In this document: positions 52,875 to 62,324 of the stretch, piece after piece | How the letters are laid out: each line of letters starts with the position of its first letter | Position numbering within the stretch: position 1 is the stretch's first letter | NCBI GenBank assembly: GCA_963757155.1 | Contig: CAVWQS010000009.1 | Coordinates: forward strand, 434,001 to 498,000 | From: DASXQK01 sp963757155 | GTDB lineage: Bacteria; Pseudomonadota; Alphaproteobacteria; Dongiales; Dongiaceae | DNA: 64,000 nucleotides | Reading direction: 5' to 3' | Made by a program: the position numbers and the translations under genes | Notes under the pieces: model-generated | What the model was told of the DNA's origin: nothing | Database searches by the model: none | Seen by the model: only the letters and a program-made list of their open reading frames with translations

Positions 52875-53936
52875 ATGAACCGCATTATTTCCGGCGATTG
52901 CATCGAAACGATGCAATCCCTGCCCGAGGCCTCGGTCGATATGGTCTTCGCCGACCCGCCTTATAACCTCCAGCTCGAGGGCGAGCTGCACCGGCCCAAC
53001 AACAGCCGGGTCGACGGCGTCGAGGAGGCCTGGGACCGCTTCGACGATTTCGCCAGCTATGACCGCTTCAGCGAGGCCTGGCTCAGCGCGGCGCGGCGCA
53101 TCCTGAAGCCCGAGGGCACGCTCTGGGTCATCGGCAGCTATCACAACATCTTCCGGGTCGGCGCGCGGCTCCAGGATCTGGGCTACTGGATCCTGAACGA
53201 CGTCGTCTGGCGCAAGACCAATCCGATGCCGAATTTCCGCGGCCGTCGCTTCACCAATGCCCATGAGACGATGATCTGGTGCGCGCGCGACCGCGAGGGC
53301 CGCTACCGCTTCAATTACGAGGCGATGAAATCCCTGAACGACGATCTGCAGATGCGCAGCGACTGGCTGCTTCCCATCTGCAGCGGCGGCGAGCGGCTGA
53401 AGGATGGTGGAGGCAAGAAGGCCCATCCGACCCAGAAGCCCGAGGCCCTGCTCCACCGCGTCATCCTCGCCTCGACCCAGCCGGGCGATCTCGTCCTCGA
53501 TCCCTTCTTCGGCACCGGCACCACCGGCGTGGTCGCCAAGCGGCTGGGGCGGAACTACATCGGCATCGAGCGCGATCCCGGCTATATCGCGGCCGCCGAG
53601 AAGCGCCTCAGCGCCACGCCGGCCAATACCGATGCCGAGATCGTCGCCACCCCCGGCAAGCGCGACGAGCCGCGCATTCCCTTCGGCTGGCTGGTGGAGC
53701 GCGGCTATCTCTCCCCCGGCACCCTGCTCACCAGCGTCAACCGGCGCTGGACCGCCAAGGTGCGCGCCGACGGCACCCTCATCGCCGCCGACTGCCGCGG
53801 CTCGATCCATCAGGTCGGCGCCCAGGTCCAGGGCGCTCCCGCCTGCAACGGCTGGGAGTTCTGGTATTTCGAGGTCGAGGGCAAGCTCGTGCCCATCAAT
53901 CTCCTGCGCCAGAAGCTGCGGGCGGAATTGCACTAG
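52875..53936 (+). CDS. ccrM: CcrM-type adenine DNA methyltransferase (GANTC)
   Basis: 353 residues. The ATG at 52875 has GGGGGATA ahead of it and matches the family start MNRIISGDCIETM; the upstream ATG at 52848 has no ribosome site. The beta-class order is seen: catalytic DPPYNLQLEGEL near the N-terminus, then SAM-binding LDPFFGTGTTGVVAKRLGR. The C-terminal CcrM-specific domain (FGWLVERGYLSPGTLLTSVN, NGWEFWYFEVEG) is complete. It methylates adenine in GANTC and acts in cell-cycle control in alphaproteobacteria. Confidence 0.95.
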   Translation: MNRIISGDCIETMQSLPEASVDMVFADPPYNLQLEGELHRPNNSRVDGVEEAWDRFDDFASYDRFSEAWLSAARRILKPEGTLWVIGSYHNIFRVGARLQDLGYWILNDVVWRKTNPMPNFRGRRFTNAHETMIWCARDREGRYRFNYEAMKSLNDDLQMRSDWLLPICSGGERLKDGGGKKAHPTQKPEALLHRVILASTQPGDLVLDPFFGTGTTGVVAKRLGRNYIGIERDPGYIAAAEKRLSATPANTDAEIVATPGKRDEPRIPFGWLVERGYLSPGTLLTSVNRRWTAKVRADGTLIAADCRGSIHQVGAQVQGAPACNGWEFWYFEVEGKLVPINLLRQKLRAELH

Positions 53937-54009
53937 ACTGCCGCGGCGGCGATGCCCGGCCGATATGCCAGACCGGCGATCGGCGAGGCGATGACCCCGA
54001 GCAGGTGAC

Positions 54010-55763
54010 ATGCTTCTCGTCTTCGGATTCATCGCTCTGACGATCATGGTGCTGTCCGGCTTCGGGGCGGCACTCTCGGGCGATCGGCAGACAAGCGACA
54101 GATCCTTCTTCGATCTCGCGATCCTGGGCCTGCTCCTGGTTTCGGCGATCGGCCTCATCGCGAATTTCTTCGTCCCGCTGAGGCTCTCTCTCGTCGTGGC
54201 GACTGCGAGTAGTGGGGATCGCCTGCTTCGTGCTCCACCGCCGGCTGCTGTGGGCCTCCCTGGGCCAACGCCCGCTGGCCATGCTGGCCGTCCTCGCCGC
54301 CATTCTGGCGATGGATAGCCTCGGCGTTCTGATCACGCCGCTGAGCTACGATACCGGCCTCTATCATCTGCAATTGATCGAATGGCTGGAGCAGGCGCCG
54401 AAGGTCTTCGGTCTGGTGAATTTGCATTACAGGTTTGGCGTCAATTCGATCTGGTTCGTCGACGCCGCGATGTTCGACGTCATTCGAGACACCCACGCCG
54501 GCATCTTTCTGCTGAACACGACCCTGTTCACCATCGTCATCGGCGCGCTGATCCAGCCGGTGCTCAGCGGCGCGGCAAGCGATTCTCTCCCCCGCATCAG
54601 CGATCTCTTTGCGGTCATCGTCGCCGCCGCGCTTCTCGTCAATCCGACAACCATCATGTTCAACCAGCTGTTCGCCAGCCCGGGAAACGATCTGCCGGGC
54701 GCGCTGCTGCTGGTCTATGCCTTCTGGGCATTCCTCAGGATCTTCGAGGCGGATCGCGACAAGGAAGCCTGGCTCCTGCAGCTGTTTGTCGCCGGCATGC
54801 TGGCGGTCATGACCAAGATCGCGACCGCCCCGGGGCTGCTCCTGTTGCCGATCGCCGGCTATGCCGTGTTCGCGCGAGACCCCCGGCGCGTGTGGGGCTT
54901 GGCGCGCAATCCGATCCTGCTCTGCCTGGTGACCGTCGGCGCCGCGTGGATGGCCACGGGCATCATCTCATCGGGATGCATCGCCTTTCCCGCGGGATCG
55001 ACCTGCATCGCCGCCCTGCCCTGGACGCCGCCCCTGGGCGATATCGCTGACTTCGCCACGCTGGTGACCGCCTGGGCCCGCTTGCCCGATGCCGCCCATG
55101 TCTGGGAGGCCGCTCACGGCTGGGCCTGGCTCAAGGATTGGCCCAGCATGATGCTCGCCCGGCGCATTTTCATCCCCGGCATGAGCTGGAGCTTAGCCCT
55201 GGCCGCCGGCATCGGGGTCGCCCTGGCCCTGGCCGAGCGCGTCGCCCTGAAATCCCGGCGGCAGGATCGCGGCTTCGGGCCAGGCCCCTTCGTCATCGGC
55301 TATGCGATCGTGATCGGCTGCCTGGGTAATCTCTTCTGGTTCCTCGCCGCGCCCGATCCCCGCTTCGGCATCGGCTTTCTGCTCGCCTTGCCGGCGCTCG
55401 TCATCGCCGCCGCCACGCGGGCGCTGGCCGCCGACGGCGCGGTCATCCGCCTCGTCGTCAATCGCATCATGCTGATGGGATTTGTCTTCGTCTGCGTCGG
55501 CCTCTTCCTGCTGCATCAGCGGACTCACGGCCTCGAAGGCGGCGGAGTCATGGCCGTCGATTCCCGATGTCCCGGTCTCCCAATATGATTTCGGCCCGCA
55601 GCTTCGCGTCAACATCCCCGTCGGCGGCAATCAATGCTGGGACGCACCGCGGCCCTGCGCCCCGGGCCGAGGCCCCGACGCACCTACCCTCTCCCATCGC
55701 AAGCTGTTGCTTTGGGAGTTCATCGAACCGGAAGCTGCCGCCGCGTCACCTGCGGCCAAGTGA
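54010..55763 (+). pseudogene. Polytopic membrane protein of unknown function, frameshifted twice
   Basis: A first part of about 65 residues (two membrane helices from the ATG at 54010) breaks near 54205. VGIACFVLHRRLLWASLGQR then continues with about ten more helices, and a third part (SQYDFGPQLRVNIPVGGNQC, then CWDAPRPCAPG) follows after a break near 55560. The periplasmic loop LSYDTGLYHLQLIEWLEQAP has an acidic/histidine pattern like that of GT-C-type glycosyltransferases and related membrane proteins. The C-terminal GGNQCWDAPRPC motif suggests a conserved periplasmic tail. No firm family name. Confidence 0.7.
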
Positions 55764-55847
55764 GGAATGGCGGAGCGGCAAGGCGAGCGGCTTGCCGCAG
55801 CCAGGCGCCACCGCATAGGATTTCGACGCAGCCGGAGGAATTCATCC

Positions 55848-57663
55848 ATGCCCTCTCCCCTCACACGCCGGGCGGCGCTCGTGGTCGCTGTCCTGCTCCT
55901 GCTCTCGCTCCTCGTCCGGCCATGGCCGAGGACGCGCCCAGCCCTGCCGAGGCCAAGGCCTTCGTCGAGAAGGCCGAGGCCGAGCTGGCGCGGGAGAGCG
56001 AATATCTCGGCCATGTCGAGTGGGTGCAGAACACCTACATCACCTACGACACCAATTGGCTGCTCGCCCGGGCCAATGGCGAATCGACCGATCTCTCGGT
56101 GCGCTATGCCAAGGAGGCGGCGCGCTTCGACAAGACCGATGTCGATCCGGTGCTGCGGCGCAAGCTCGAGCTGATGAAGCAGGCGCTGGTCCTGCCGGCG
56201 CCCTCGCGGCCCGGCGCGGCCCAGGAGCTGGCCGAGATCGAGGCCCGGCTCGACACGGCTTATTCCACGGGCAAATTCACCTATCACGGCAAGACCCTCA
56301 CCCTCGACGATATGGAGGAACTGCTCCGCACCAGCCGCGATCCCCAGGAGATCCGCGCGCTATGGGAGGGCTGGCGCCTCGTGGCGGTGCCGATGAAGGC
56401 CGATTACGCGCGGCTGGTGACTCTCACCGACGAAGGCGCGCGCGAGCTCGGCTATGCCGATACCGGCGCCCTCTGGCGGAGCTGGTACGACATGCCGCCG
56501 GATGCCTTCGCCCGGGATGTCGACCGGCTCTGGGCCCAGCTCGAGCCCTTCTACAGGAACCTGCATTGCTATGTGCGGGCCCGGCTGAATGCGCGCTACG
56601 GCGATGCGGTGCAGCCGCGGAAGGGGCCGATCCGCGCCGATCTCCTGGGCAATATGTGGGGCCAGACCTGGAGCAATATCTACGACATCGTCCAGCCCCA
56701 GGATCTCTCCATGGGCTACGACCTGACCCAGGCGCTGCGCAGCCACGGCTACGACGCCGTGAAGATGGTGAAGACCGGCGAGGACTTCTACACCTCCCTC
56801 GGCTTCGCAGCCTCTGCCGAAGACCTTCTGGGAGCGCTCCCAGCTCACCCGGCCGGTGGGGCGCGAGGTGGTGTGCCATGCCTCGGCCTGGGACGTGGAC
56901 AACAAATCCGACATCCGCCTCAAGGCCTGTCTCCAGGTGAATGACGAGGATTTCTACACCGTGCATCACGAGCTGGGCCACAACATGTACCAGCGCGCCT
57001 ATCAGGATCAGCCCTTCCTCTTCGAGAACGGCGCCAATGACGGTTTCCACGAGGCGATCGGCGATTTCGCCGGGCTGAACGCCCTCACCCCCACCTATCT
57101 GCATCAGCTCGGGCTGATCGACGCACGTGCCGGGCACCGACGCCGATATCCCCTATCTCCTGAAGATGGCCCTCGACAAGATCGCCTTCCTGCCCTTCGG
57201 CCTGCTGGTCGACAAATGGCGCTGGGAGGTCTTCGCCGGCGAGGTGGCGCCGGCGCAATACAACGAGGCCTGGTGGGCCCTGGTGAAGCAGTATCAGGGC
57301 ATGGTCCCGCCCGGCCCGCGCCCGGCGGACGCCTTCGATCCCGGCGCCAAATTCCACGTCGCCGACAGCACGCCCTATGCCCGCTACTTCCTGGCCGCGA
57401 TCTATGAGTTCCAGTTCTACCGCGCCGCCTGCAGGCAGGCCGGCTGGACCGGCCCGCTCAACCGCTGCTCGGTCTATCAGAACAAGGAGGTCGGAAGCCG
57501 CTTCGACGCCATGCTGCGCCTCGGCCAATCCAAGCCCTGGCAGGAAGCGCTTGCCGTCTTCACCGGCGAGCACGACCTCGACGCCTCGGCGATCATCGAC
57601 TATTTCGCGCCGCTGGATGCGTGGCTGACGAAGCAGAACAAGGGGGAGGCTTGCGGGTGGTAG
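55848..57663 (+). pseudogene. M2-family (ACE-like) zinc peptidase, frameshifted three times
   Basis: The ATG at 55848 follows GGAGG and opens a signal peptide (AALVVAVLLLLSLLV). The frame changes near 55915, after which AMAEDAPSPAEAKAFVEKAE continues. It changes again near 56815 (after DFYTSLGF) and near 57122 (after HQLGLIDA). The zinc motif HHELGHNMYQ and the downstream glutamate in NDGFHEAIGDF are intact, as are KFHVADSTPYARYFLAAIYE and the final helices. Peptidyl-dipeptidase, periplasmic. Length over all parts (about 600 residues) matches the family. Confidence 0.88.
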
Positions 57664-57725
57664 AGCGGTGACCGATGGACTGGCGCTAGGCGCCGGCTGG
57701 GCTCAATCTACGAGAGCCTCCGCTC

Positions 57726-58020
57726 TCACGCCGCCTGCAATGCCTTCTGCACCGTCTTGGTGCGCGCTCGATAACGAGCGATAGGCCGGGTCGGGCCCTC
57801 CGGCTGGCGCTTGCCCTGTTCCCAGTGGCGGAGCGTATTGACACTGAATCCAAAGCGGCCGGCGAACTCCTCCTGAGTCATCCGAGCTTTGTGCGGATCG
57901 CCGCACATCGATCGAGCAGGCTCATGAACGCCGGTAGATCGCTTTCCTTCGCCTCGCCGCATGCATAGCAACAGCCTCTTGCAGGCCGCGACCGAATGCT
58001 CGGTCAGCTACCTTGGTCAT
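57726..58020 (-). pseudogene. XRE/HigA-type antitoxin remnant
   Basis: The ATG at 58020 gives MTKVADRAFGRGLQEAVAMH, then a stop. Further frames show EPA, IRTKLG and finally MTQEEFAGRFGFSVNTLRHW with EQGKRQPEGPTR, which is the helix-turn-helix and following signature of NadS/HigA-like antitoxins. At least three reading-frame lesions are needed to join them, and the C-terminus TVQKALQAA is again displaced. A frame from 57971 reads open through the HTH, so a truncated DNA-binding product is conceivable. Confidence 0.75.
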
Positions 58021-58056
58021 CGTTTCGCCCTTCGATATGTCTCCGCTAACAGCTAG

Positions 58057-58360
58057 TCAGTTGCCGGAAATCATTCCGATCCTTCTGCTGAGGTCTGCGC
58101 GCTCGTACTTCGCATAGGCCGTGAGCGCGAACAGCGGAATGTCCGCGCTGTGAAAACAAGTAAACCACGCGAGCACCACCGCGCTTTCCGCGCCCGTCCA
58201 GCCCCCATCGCAGCTTCCAAACACAGCCGGATACTACTGGCCATTCTCCAGTCATCGGATTTTGTCGCTAAGTAGTCCACCAATAGGTTCGCTCATCATC
58301 TGTCAGACAGCTTGCGTGTCGCGACAGAAATTCCGGAGTTCAGCAACGGTGATCGGTAGC
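58057..58360 (-). pseudogene. RelE/HigB-type toxin remnant
   Basis: Pieces in different frames on the minus strand add up to a HigB-like toxin: TPEFLSRHASCLTDDER, then DYLATKSDDW, then KLRWGLDGRGKRGGARVVYL, then ADIPLFALTAYAKYERADLS ending at 58057. The order and spacing match type II RelE/ParE-superfamily toxins of about 100 residues. At least three indels separate the pieces, so no full toxin can be made. It precedes the antitoxin remnant, the normal HigB-HigA order. Confidence 0.72.
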
Positions 58361-59540
58361 TCCCGCAGGCATGGCGGAATGTAGTCCATTGGTAAGTGCA
58401 TTCAAGTCCGATCGAGGCCTTATGCGAGGCACCCTAGAAGCCTCTTCTTTCTCCGTGCCTCCGTGCCTCTGTGGTGCTTCTTCTTTCTTCGCTTTGCCCT
58501 TCCCCACCGCCCCCAGCGCATGCCGCGCGACCTTCTTCATCAGCGTCGGCAGCGCCATTTCCGACAGCCGGTCGATCGCGGCACCACACCCCCGGCGCCT
58601 TGCCCGCCACCCGTCCGCTCAGCACCACCAGCTCCAGCTCGAAATGGGTGAAGCCGTGGCGCACCAGCCCGGGCAGCCGCTCCCAGCGCGCCGCGACCGG
58701 CGCCTGGGACTTCGCCTCGCTCTCGCCCCAGGGTGTAGCGCGCCAGTCCGTGGAGGGAAACTCCATCATCCCGCCCAGCAGCCCCTCCTCCGGGCGGCGG
58801 CGCAGCAGCACGGCGCCGTCGCGGCGGACGGCCCAGAAGACGGTGCCATGGCGCAGCGGCCGCGCCCGCTTGGGCGAGCGCGCCGGGAGATCGGCCGCGA
58901 TGCCTTTGGCGCGGGCGCGGCAATCCTCGGCCAAAGGACAGAGCATGCATTTCGGCCGGCCGACGACGCAGATCGTGGCGCCCAGATCCATCATCGCCTG
59001 GGCGAAATCCCCGGCGCGCTTCTCCGGCGTCAGGGTTGCGGCCAGGCGCCGGATCTCCGGCTTGCTCCCCGGCAGCGGATCCTTCAGGGCGAAGAGCCGC
59101 GTGACGACCCGCTCGATATTGCCGTCGACGGCGGTCGCCTTGCGGTCGAAGGCGATGGCCGCGATCGCCGCCGCCGTATAGGGGCCGATGCCCGGCAGGC
59201 CGGCGAGGCCGGCCTCGGTATCGGGAAAACGCCCGCCCAGCTCGCGCGCGACATGGATCGCGCAGCGATGCAGGTTGCGGGCCCGGGCGTAATAGCCCAG
59301 CCCCTGCCAGGCATGCAGCACCTCGTCGAGCTCGGCGGCGGCCAAGGCCTGCACATTCGGCCAGCGCGCGAGGAAGCTCTGGAAATAGGGACCGACGGTC
59401 ACGACCGTGGTCTGCTGCAGCATGATCTCGCTGAGCCAGACGCGATAGGGATCGGGCCGCTCCCCCGGCTTGGCCCGCCAGGGCAGGCTGCGCCGGTGGC
59501 GGTCATACCAGGCGAGAAGGCGCCGCGCGACCGCACTCAC
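58340..59540 (-). CDS. mutY: A/G-specific adenine DNA glycosylase MutY, frameshifted near C-terminus
   Basis: MutY removes adenine opposite 8-oxoguanine. WLSEIMLQQTTV carries the catalytic Glu, LPGIGPYTAAAIAAIAF the helix-hairpin-helix and VDGNIERVVTRLF the catalytic Asp. CVVGRPKCMLCPLAEDC is the complete 4Fe-4S loop, and the NUDIX-like domain begins at GTVFWAVRRDGAVLLRRR. The frame changes near 58585: as given it reads on to 58434, while the other frame gives the expected DRLSEMALPTLMKKVARHAL and ends at 58340. The tail after residue about 355 is formed by a CACGGAG-family repeat. The catalytic part is intact. Confidence 0.93.
58447..58479. repeat. CACGGAG-family repeat arm inside the mutY 3' end
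   Basis: TCTCCGTGCCTCCGTGCCTC followed by TGTGGTGC resembles the right arm of the inverted repeat at 43002-43034. It is translated into a charged tail in the mutY frames and probably replaced the original gene end. Confidence 0.6.
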
Positions 59541-59550
59541 GCGTGAATTC

Positions 59551-60908
59551 TCACAGATACCAGTCGTATTCGCGCCGCGCGATATGGTCGAGGAAGCGGG
59601 CGCGCTCGCCGCGCTTCACCTCGGCATAGACCTGGAGATAGCCGGGATCGATGTACCGGCCGAGCAACTCGCTCTTCGCCAGCCGGTCCAGCGCCGTCGA
59701 GAGATCGAAGCTGAGGCCCGGCGTCCTCTAAGGACCACATTGCCCTGGCGCGGCTCACCGGGATCGGCCGAGGTGGCGATGCCGTGATGGATGCCGGCCA
59801 GGATCGCGGCCAGCACCAGATAGGGATTGGCATCGGCGCCGGCGATGCGATGCTCGATGCGCCGCGCGGCCGAGGGCCCTGCCGGCACGCGGAAGGCGAC
59901 GGCCCGGTTGTTGTAGCCCCAGAAGCGGTTCAAGGGCACGAACTGCCCCGGCCCGAAACGGCGGAAGGCGTTGAGGCTAGGAGCGAAGATGGCCTGGGAC
60001 TCCGGCATCGCCTGATGCAGCCCGCCGATGGCCTGGCGCAGCGTCGCGCTGCCGGCAGGGGTGCCGTCGTCGAACATATTCCTGCCGCGATCGTCGACAA
60101 TGCTGACATGGACATGCATGCCGCTGCCCGCCGCATCGAGAAAGGGCTTGGCCATGAAGCTCGCGCGCATGGCGTGGCGCTTGGCCGCCGCCTGGATGAC
60201 CCGGCGCAGCAGGAAGGCATGGTCGCCCGCGGCCAGCGGCTGATCCACATGATGCAGATTGATCTCGAACTGGCCGGCCGCCATCTCCGAGGAGACGACC
60301 GAGGCCGGGATCTGCTGCAGCCGGCAGAAGCTCTCGACCTCCCCCAGGAACCCGCCGATCGCTTCCAGCTCCTCGATGCTGTTGGTGCTGGTGGTGGTGC
60401 GCCCGCCGCCGAAGGGGGCGGCCGAGAGGCGCGGGCGCCCTTGCGCGTCGGGCTCGAGCTCGAAGAGGTAGAACTCCAGCTCCACCGCCATGACCGGCTT
60501 CAGGCCCAGCTCCGCCAGAGGGCGTACGGCGGCGGCCAGGATCTGGCGGGGATCGACGGGGAAACCTTCGCGATCTCCCGCGCGTTCCCCGATCAGGAGC
60601 TGGGCCAAGGGCTCGCTGGCCCAGGGCACGGCGGCGAGGCTGCCCGGCACCGGATAGAGCGTCGTATCGGGATCGCCGTCGCTGAAGCCGCGCCCGACCG
60701 GATCGCTGGAATCGCCGTTGGTATCGAGGAGGAAATGGGATTGCGGCGACTGCACCCCCTCGGCATAGAGGCTGGCGAGCTTGTCGACGGGACAGCGCTT
60801 GCCGCGGGGCCGGCCGCAGATATCGACATAGAGCGCATCGACATAGCGGATATCGGGATGGCGCTCGAGGAACAGCCGCGGCTCGGCGAAATCGGCGATG
60901 TCTTTCAT
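59551..60908 (-). pseudogene. Glutamine synthetase-like (GlnA/PuuA family) enzyme, frameshifted near C-terminus
   Basis: From the ATG at 60908: ALYVDICGRPRGKRCPVDKL, VMAVELEFYLFELEPDAQG (metal-binding Glu), SSEMAAGQFEINLHHVDQPL, AGSGMHVHVSIVDDRGRNMF and RIEHRIAGADANPYLVLAAI are glutamine synthetase motifs in the right order for the GlnT/PuuA-like group (about 450 residues). The frame breaks near 59735. The correct continuation is LSFDLSTALDRLAKSELLGR, IDPGYLQVYAEVKRGERARF, ending REYDWYL at 59551. Likely gamma-glutamylates an amine such as putrescine or ethanolamine. The start is ATG after a weak GAGAGG. Confidence 0.88.
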
Positions 60909-60930
60909 AAACCTCTCCCAATGCACCGCT

Positions 60931-60953
60931 CAGAAATTCCGCTCGAATTTCTG
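60931..60953. promoter_or_regulatory. Perfect palindrome upstream of glutamine synthetase-like gene
   Basis: CAGAAATTC (60931-60939) and GAATTTCTG (60945-60953) are exact inverted copies around CGCTC. The site ends 23-45 nt upstream of the start codon at 60908, a usual place for a repressor operator. No regulator gene is adjacent. Confidence 0.5.
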
Positions 60954-61027
60954 AACAGCGCACTAGATCTAACAGCATGTGTCCCGCATCCCCGAAATTC
61001 GACAGTCGGAATCCCAGCATCGGAGGC

Positions 61028-61051
61028 GGGCCATGATTGGTAACATGGCCC
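61028..61051. promoter_or_regulatory. Palindrome upstream of DUF721 gene
   Basis: GGGCCATG (61028-61035) and CATGGCCC (61044-61051) are exact inverted copies with 8 nt between, 35-58 nt upstream of the DUF721 start. Operator or RNA stem; no evidence to decide. Confidence 0.35.
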
Positions 61052-61085
61052 CCGGGAACGACGATAGGCGCCCGAAAGGCAGGGC

Positions 61086-61646
61086 ATGAGCGAGGAAGCC
61101 AAGCAGAGGCCGGCGGCCAAGGATGCCAAGGCCGCGCCCAAGGAAGGGCCCCCGGCCGACCGCCGGGGCCGGATGCGGCCGATCGCGGCCGAGCTGCCGG
61201 GCCTGATCGGCAAGCCCCTGGGCCGGCGCGGCTTCGGCGAGGGCGGGCTGATCAAGGATTGGGCGGCCGTGGTCGGCGAGGAGGTCGCCCGCCATGCCAA
61301 GCCCCTGAAACTCGCCTTTCCCCGCGGCGAGCGGCGGGACGGCACTTTGATCCTCCGGGTCCGCGGCAGCTTCGCCATCGAGCTGCAGCATATGGCCCCC
61401 CAGCTCCTGGAACGGATCAACGGCTATCTCGGCTATGGCGCCGTGGCGCGGCTCAAATTCGAGCAGGGCCGCCTGCCCCGCCCCAAGCCCCCCGCCCTGG
61501 CCGAGCCCGATGCTTTGGCCCCGGCGGAGGAGCGCCACCTCGCCCGGGACCTGGTCAAAATCGACGATCCCGAGCTCCGCCAGGCCCTGGAGGGCCTGGG
61601 CCGGGCGGTCAAGGGGTTGCGCCGCCACCCGAATCCTGCCAAATAG
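61086..61646 (+). CDS. DUF721 (DciA-like) protein
   Basis: 186 residues: a basic/Ala-rich tail (1-30), then the DUF721 domain, VGEEVARHAKPLKLAFPRGE, LILRVRGSFAIELQHMAPQL, LLERINGYLGYGAVARLKFE, followed by a Pro-rich linker and a C-terminal helix. DciA proteins load the replicative helicase in bacteria lacking DnaC. The alphaproteobacterial mutY-DUF721-dsbA-smc order supports the assignment. Confidence 0.9.
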   Translation: MSEEAKQRPAAKDAKAAPKEGPPADRRGRMRPIAAELPGLIGKPLGRRGFGEGGLIKDWAAVVGEEVARHAKPLKLAFPRGERRDGTLILRVRGSFAIELQHMAPQLLERINGYLGYGAVARLKFEQGRLPRPKPPALAEPDALAPAEERHLARDLVKIDDPELRQALEGLGRAVKGLRRHPNPAK

Positions 61647-61680
61647 CCCGAAAATACGGCCCTCGCAGCCAGGAGGCACT

Positions 61681-62283
61681 ATGCGCAAGATATGGATCGT
61701 CGCGGCTCTGCTGGCACTATTAGTGCCGGTGACCGTCATGGCCGCCGATGTGGATCAGATCTATCCCGACGATATGTATCTCGGCAAAGCCGATGCCAAA
61801 GTCACGGTCATCGAATATGCCTCCCTCTCCTGCCCCCATTGCGCCAATTTCAACAAGGATGTCCTGCCCAAGATCAAGGCGGAGTACATCGACAAGGGCT
61901 TGGTGCGCTGGGTCTTCCGCGACTATCCCCTGAACCGGCCGGCCTTCCAGGCGGCGATCCTCGCGCATTGCGGCTCGCCGATGCGCTATTTCGGCCTGAT
62001 CGACACCCTGTTCCAGAGCCAGGATTATTGGCTGACCCAAGCCGACCCGATGACGGCCCTGAAGCAGATCGGCGCCAGCGTCGGCATCGACGACAAGGCC
62101 TTCGAGGCCTGCCTCCATGACGACGCGCTGAAGACCAAGATCCTGACCCGGGTCCAGGAAGCCAACGACAAATACAAGATCGACGCGACGCCCACCTTCG
62201 TCATCAAGGGCGTGACCCATGCCGGCGAGCTGCCCTATGACGATTTCAAGAAGCTGCTCGATCAGGCGCTCGGACAGTCCTAA
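61681..62283 (+). CDS. DsbA-family thiol oxidoreductase
   Basis: 200 residues. Signal peptide 1-21 (LLALLVPVTVMA), then a thioredoxin fold with an inserted helical domain. The active site is YASLSCPHCANFNKD (Cys51, Cys54), and the cis-Pro loop is IDATPTFVIKG. Periplasmic oxidation or isomerisation of disulfides, single-domain DsbA/DsbG-like. ATG at 61681 with AGGAGG-like GGAGGC 5-10 nt before. Precedes smc by 41 nt. Confidence 0.93.
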   Translation: MRKIWIVAALLALLVPVTVMAADVDQIYPDDMYLGKADAKVTVIEYASLSCPHCANFNKDVLPKIKAEYIDKGLVRWVFRDYPLNRPAFQAAILAHCGSPMRYFGLIDTLFQSQDYWLTQADPMTALKQIGASVGIDDKAFEACLHDDALKTKILTRVQEANDKYKIDATPTFVIKGVTHAGELPYDDFKKLLDQALGQS

Positions 62284-62324
62284 TGGCGATTATCGCGGCC
62301 TGTTCTGCTGACGCGGCCTGACCC

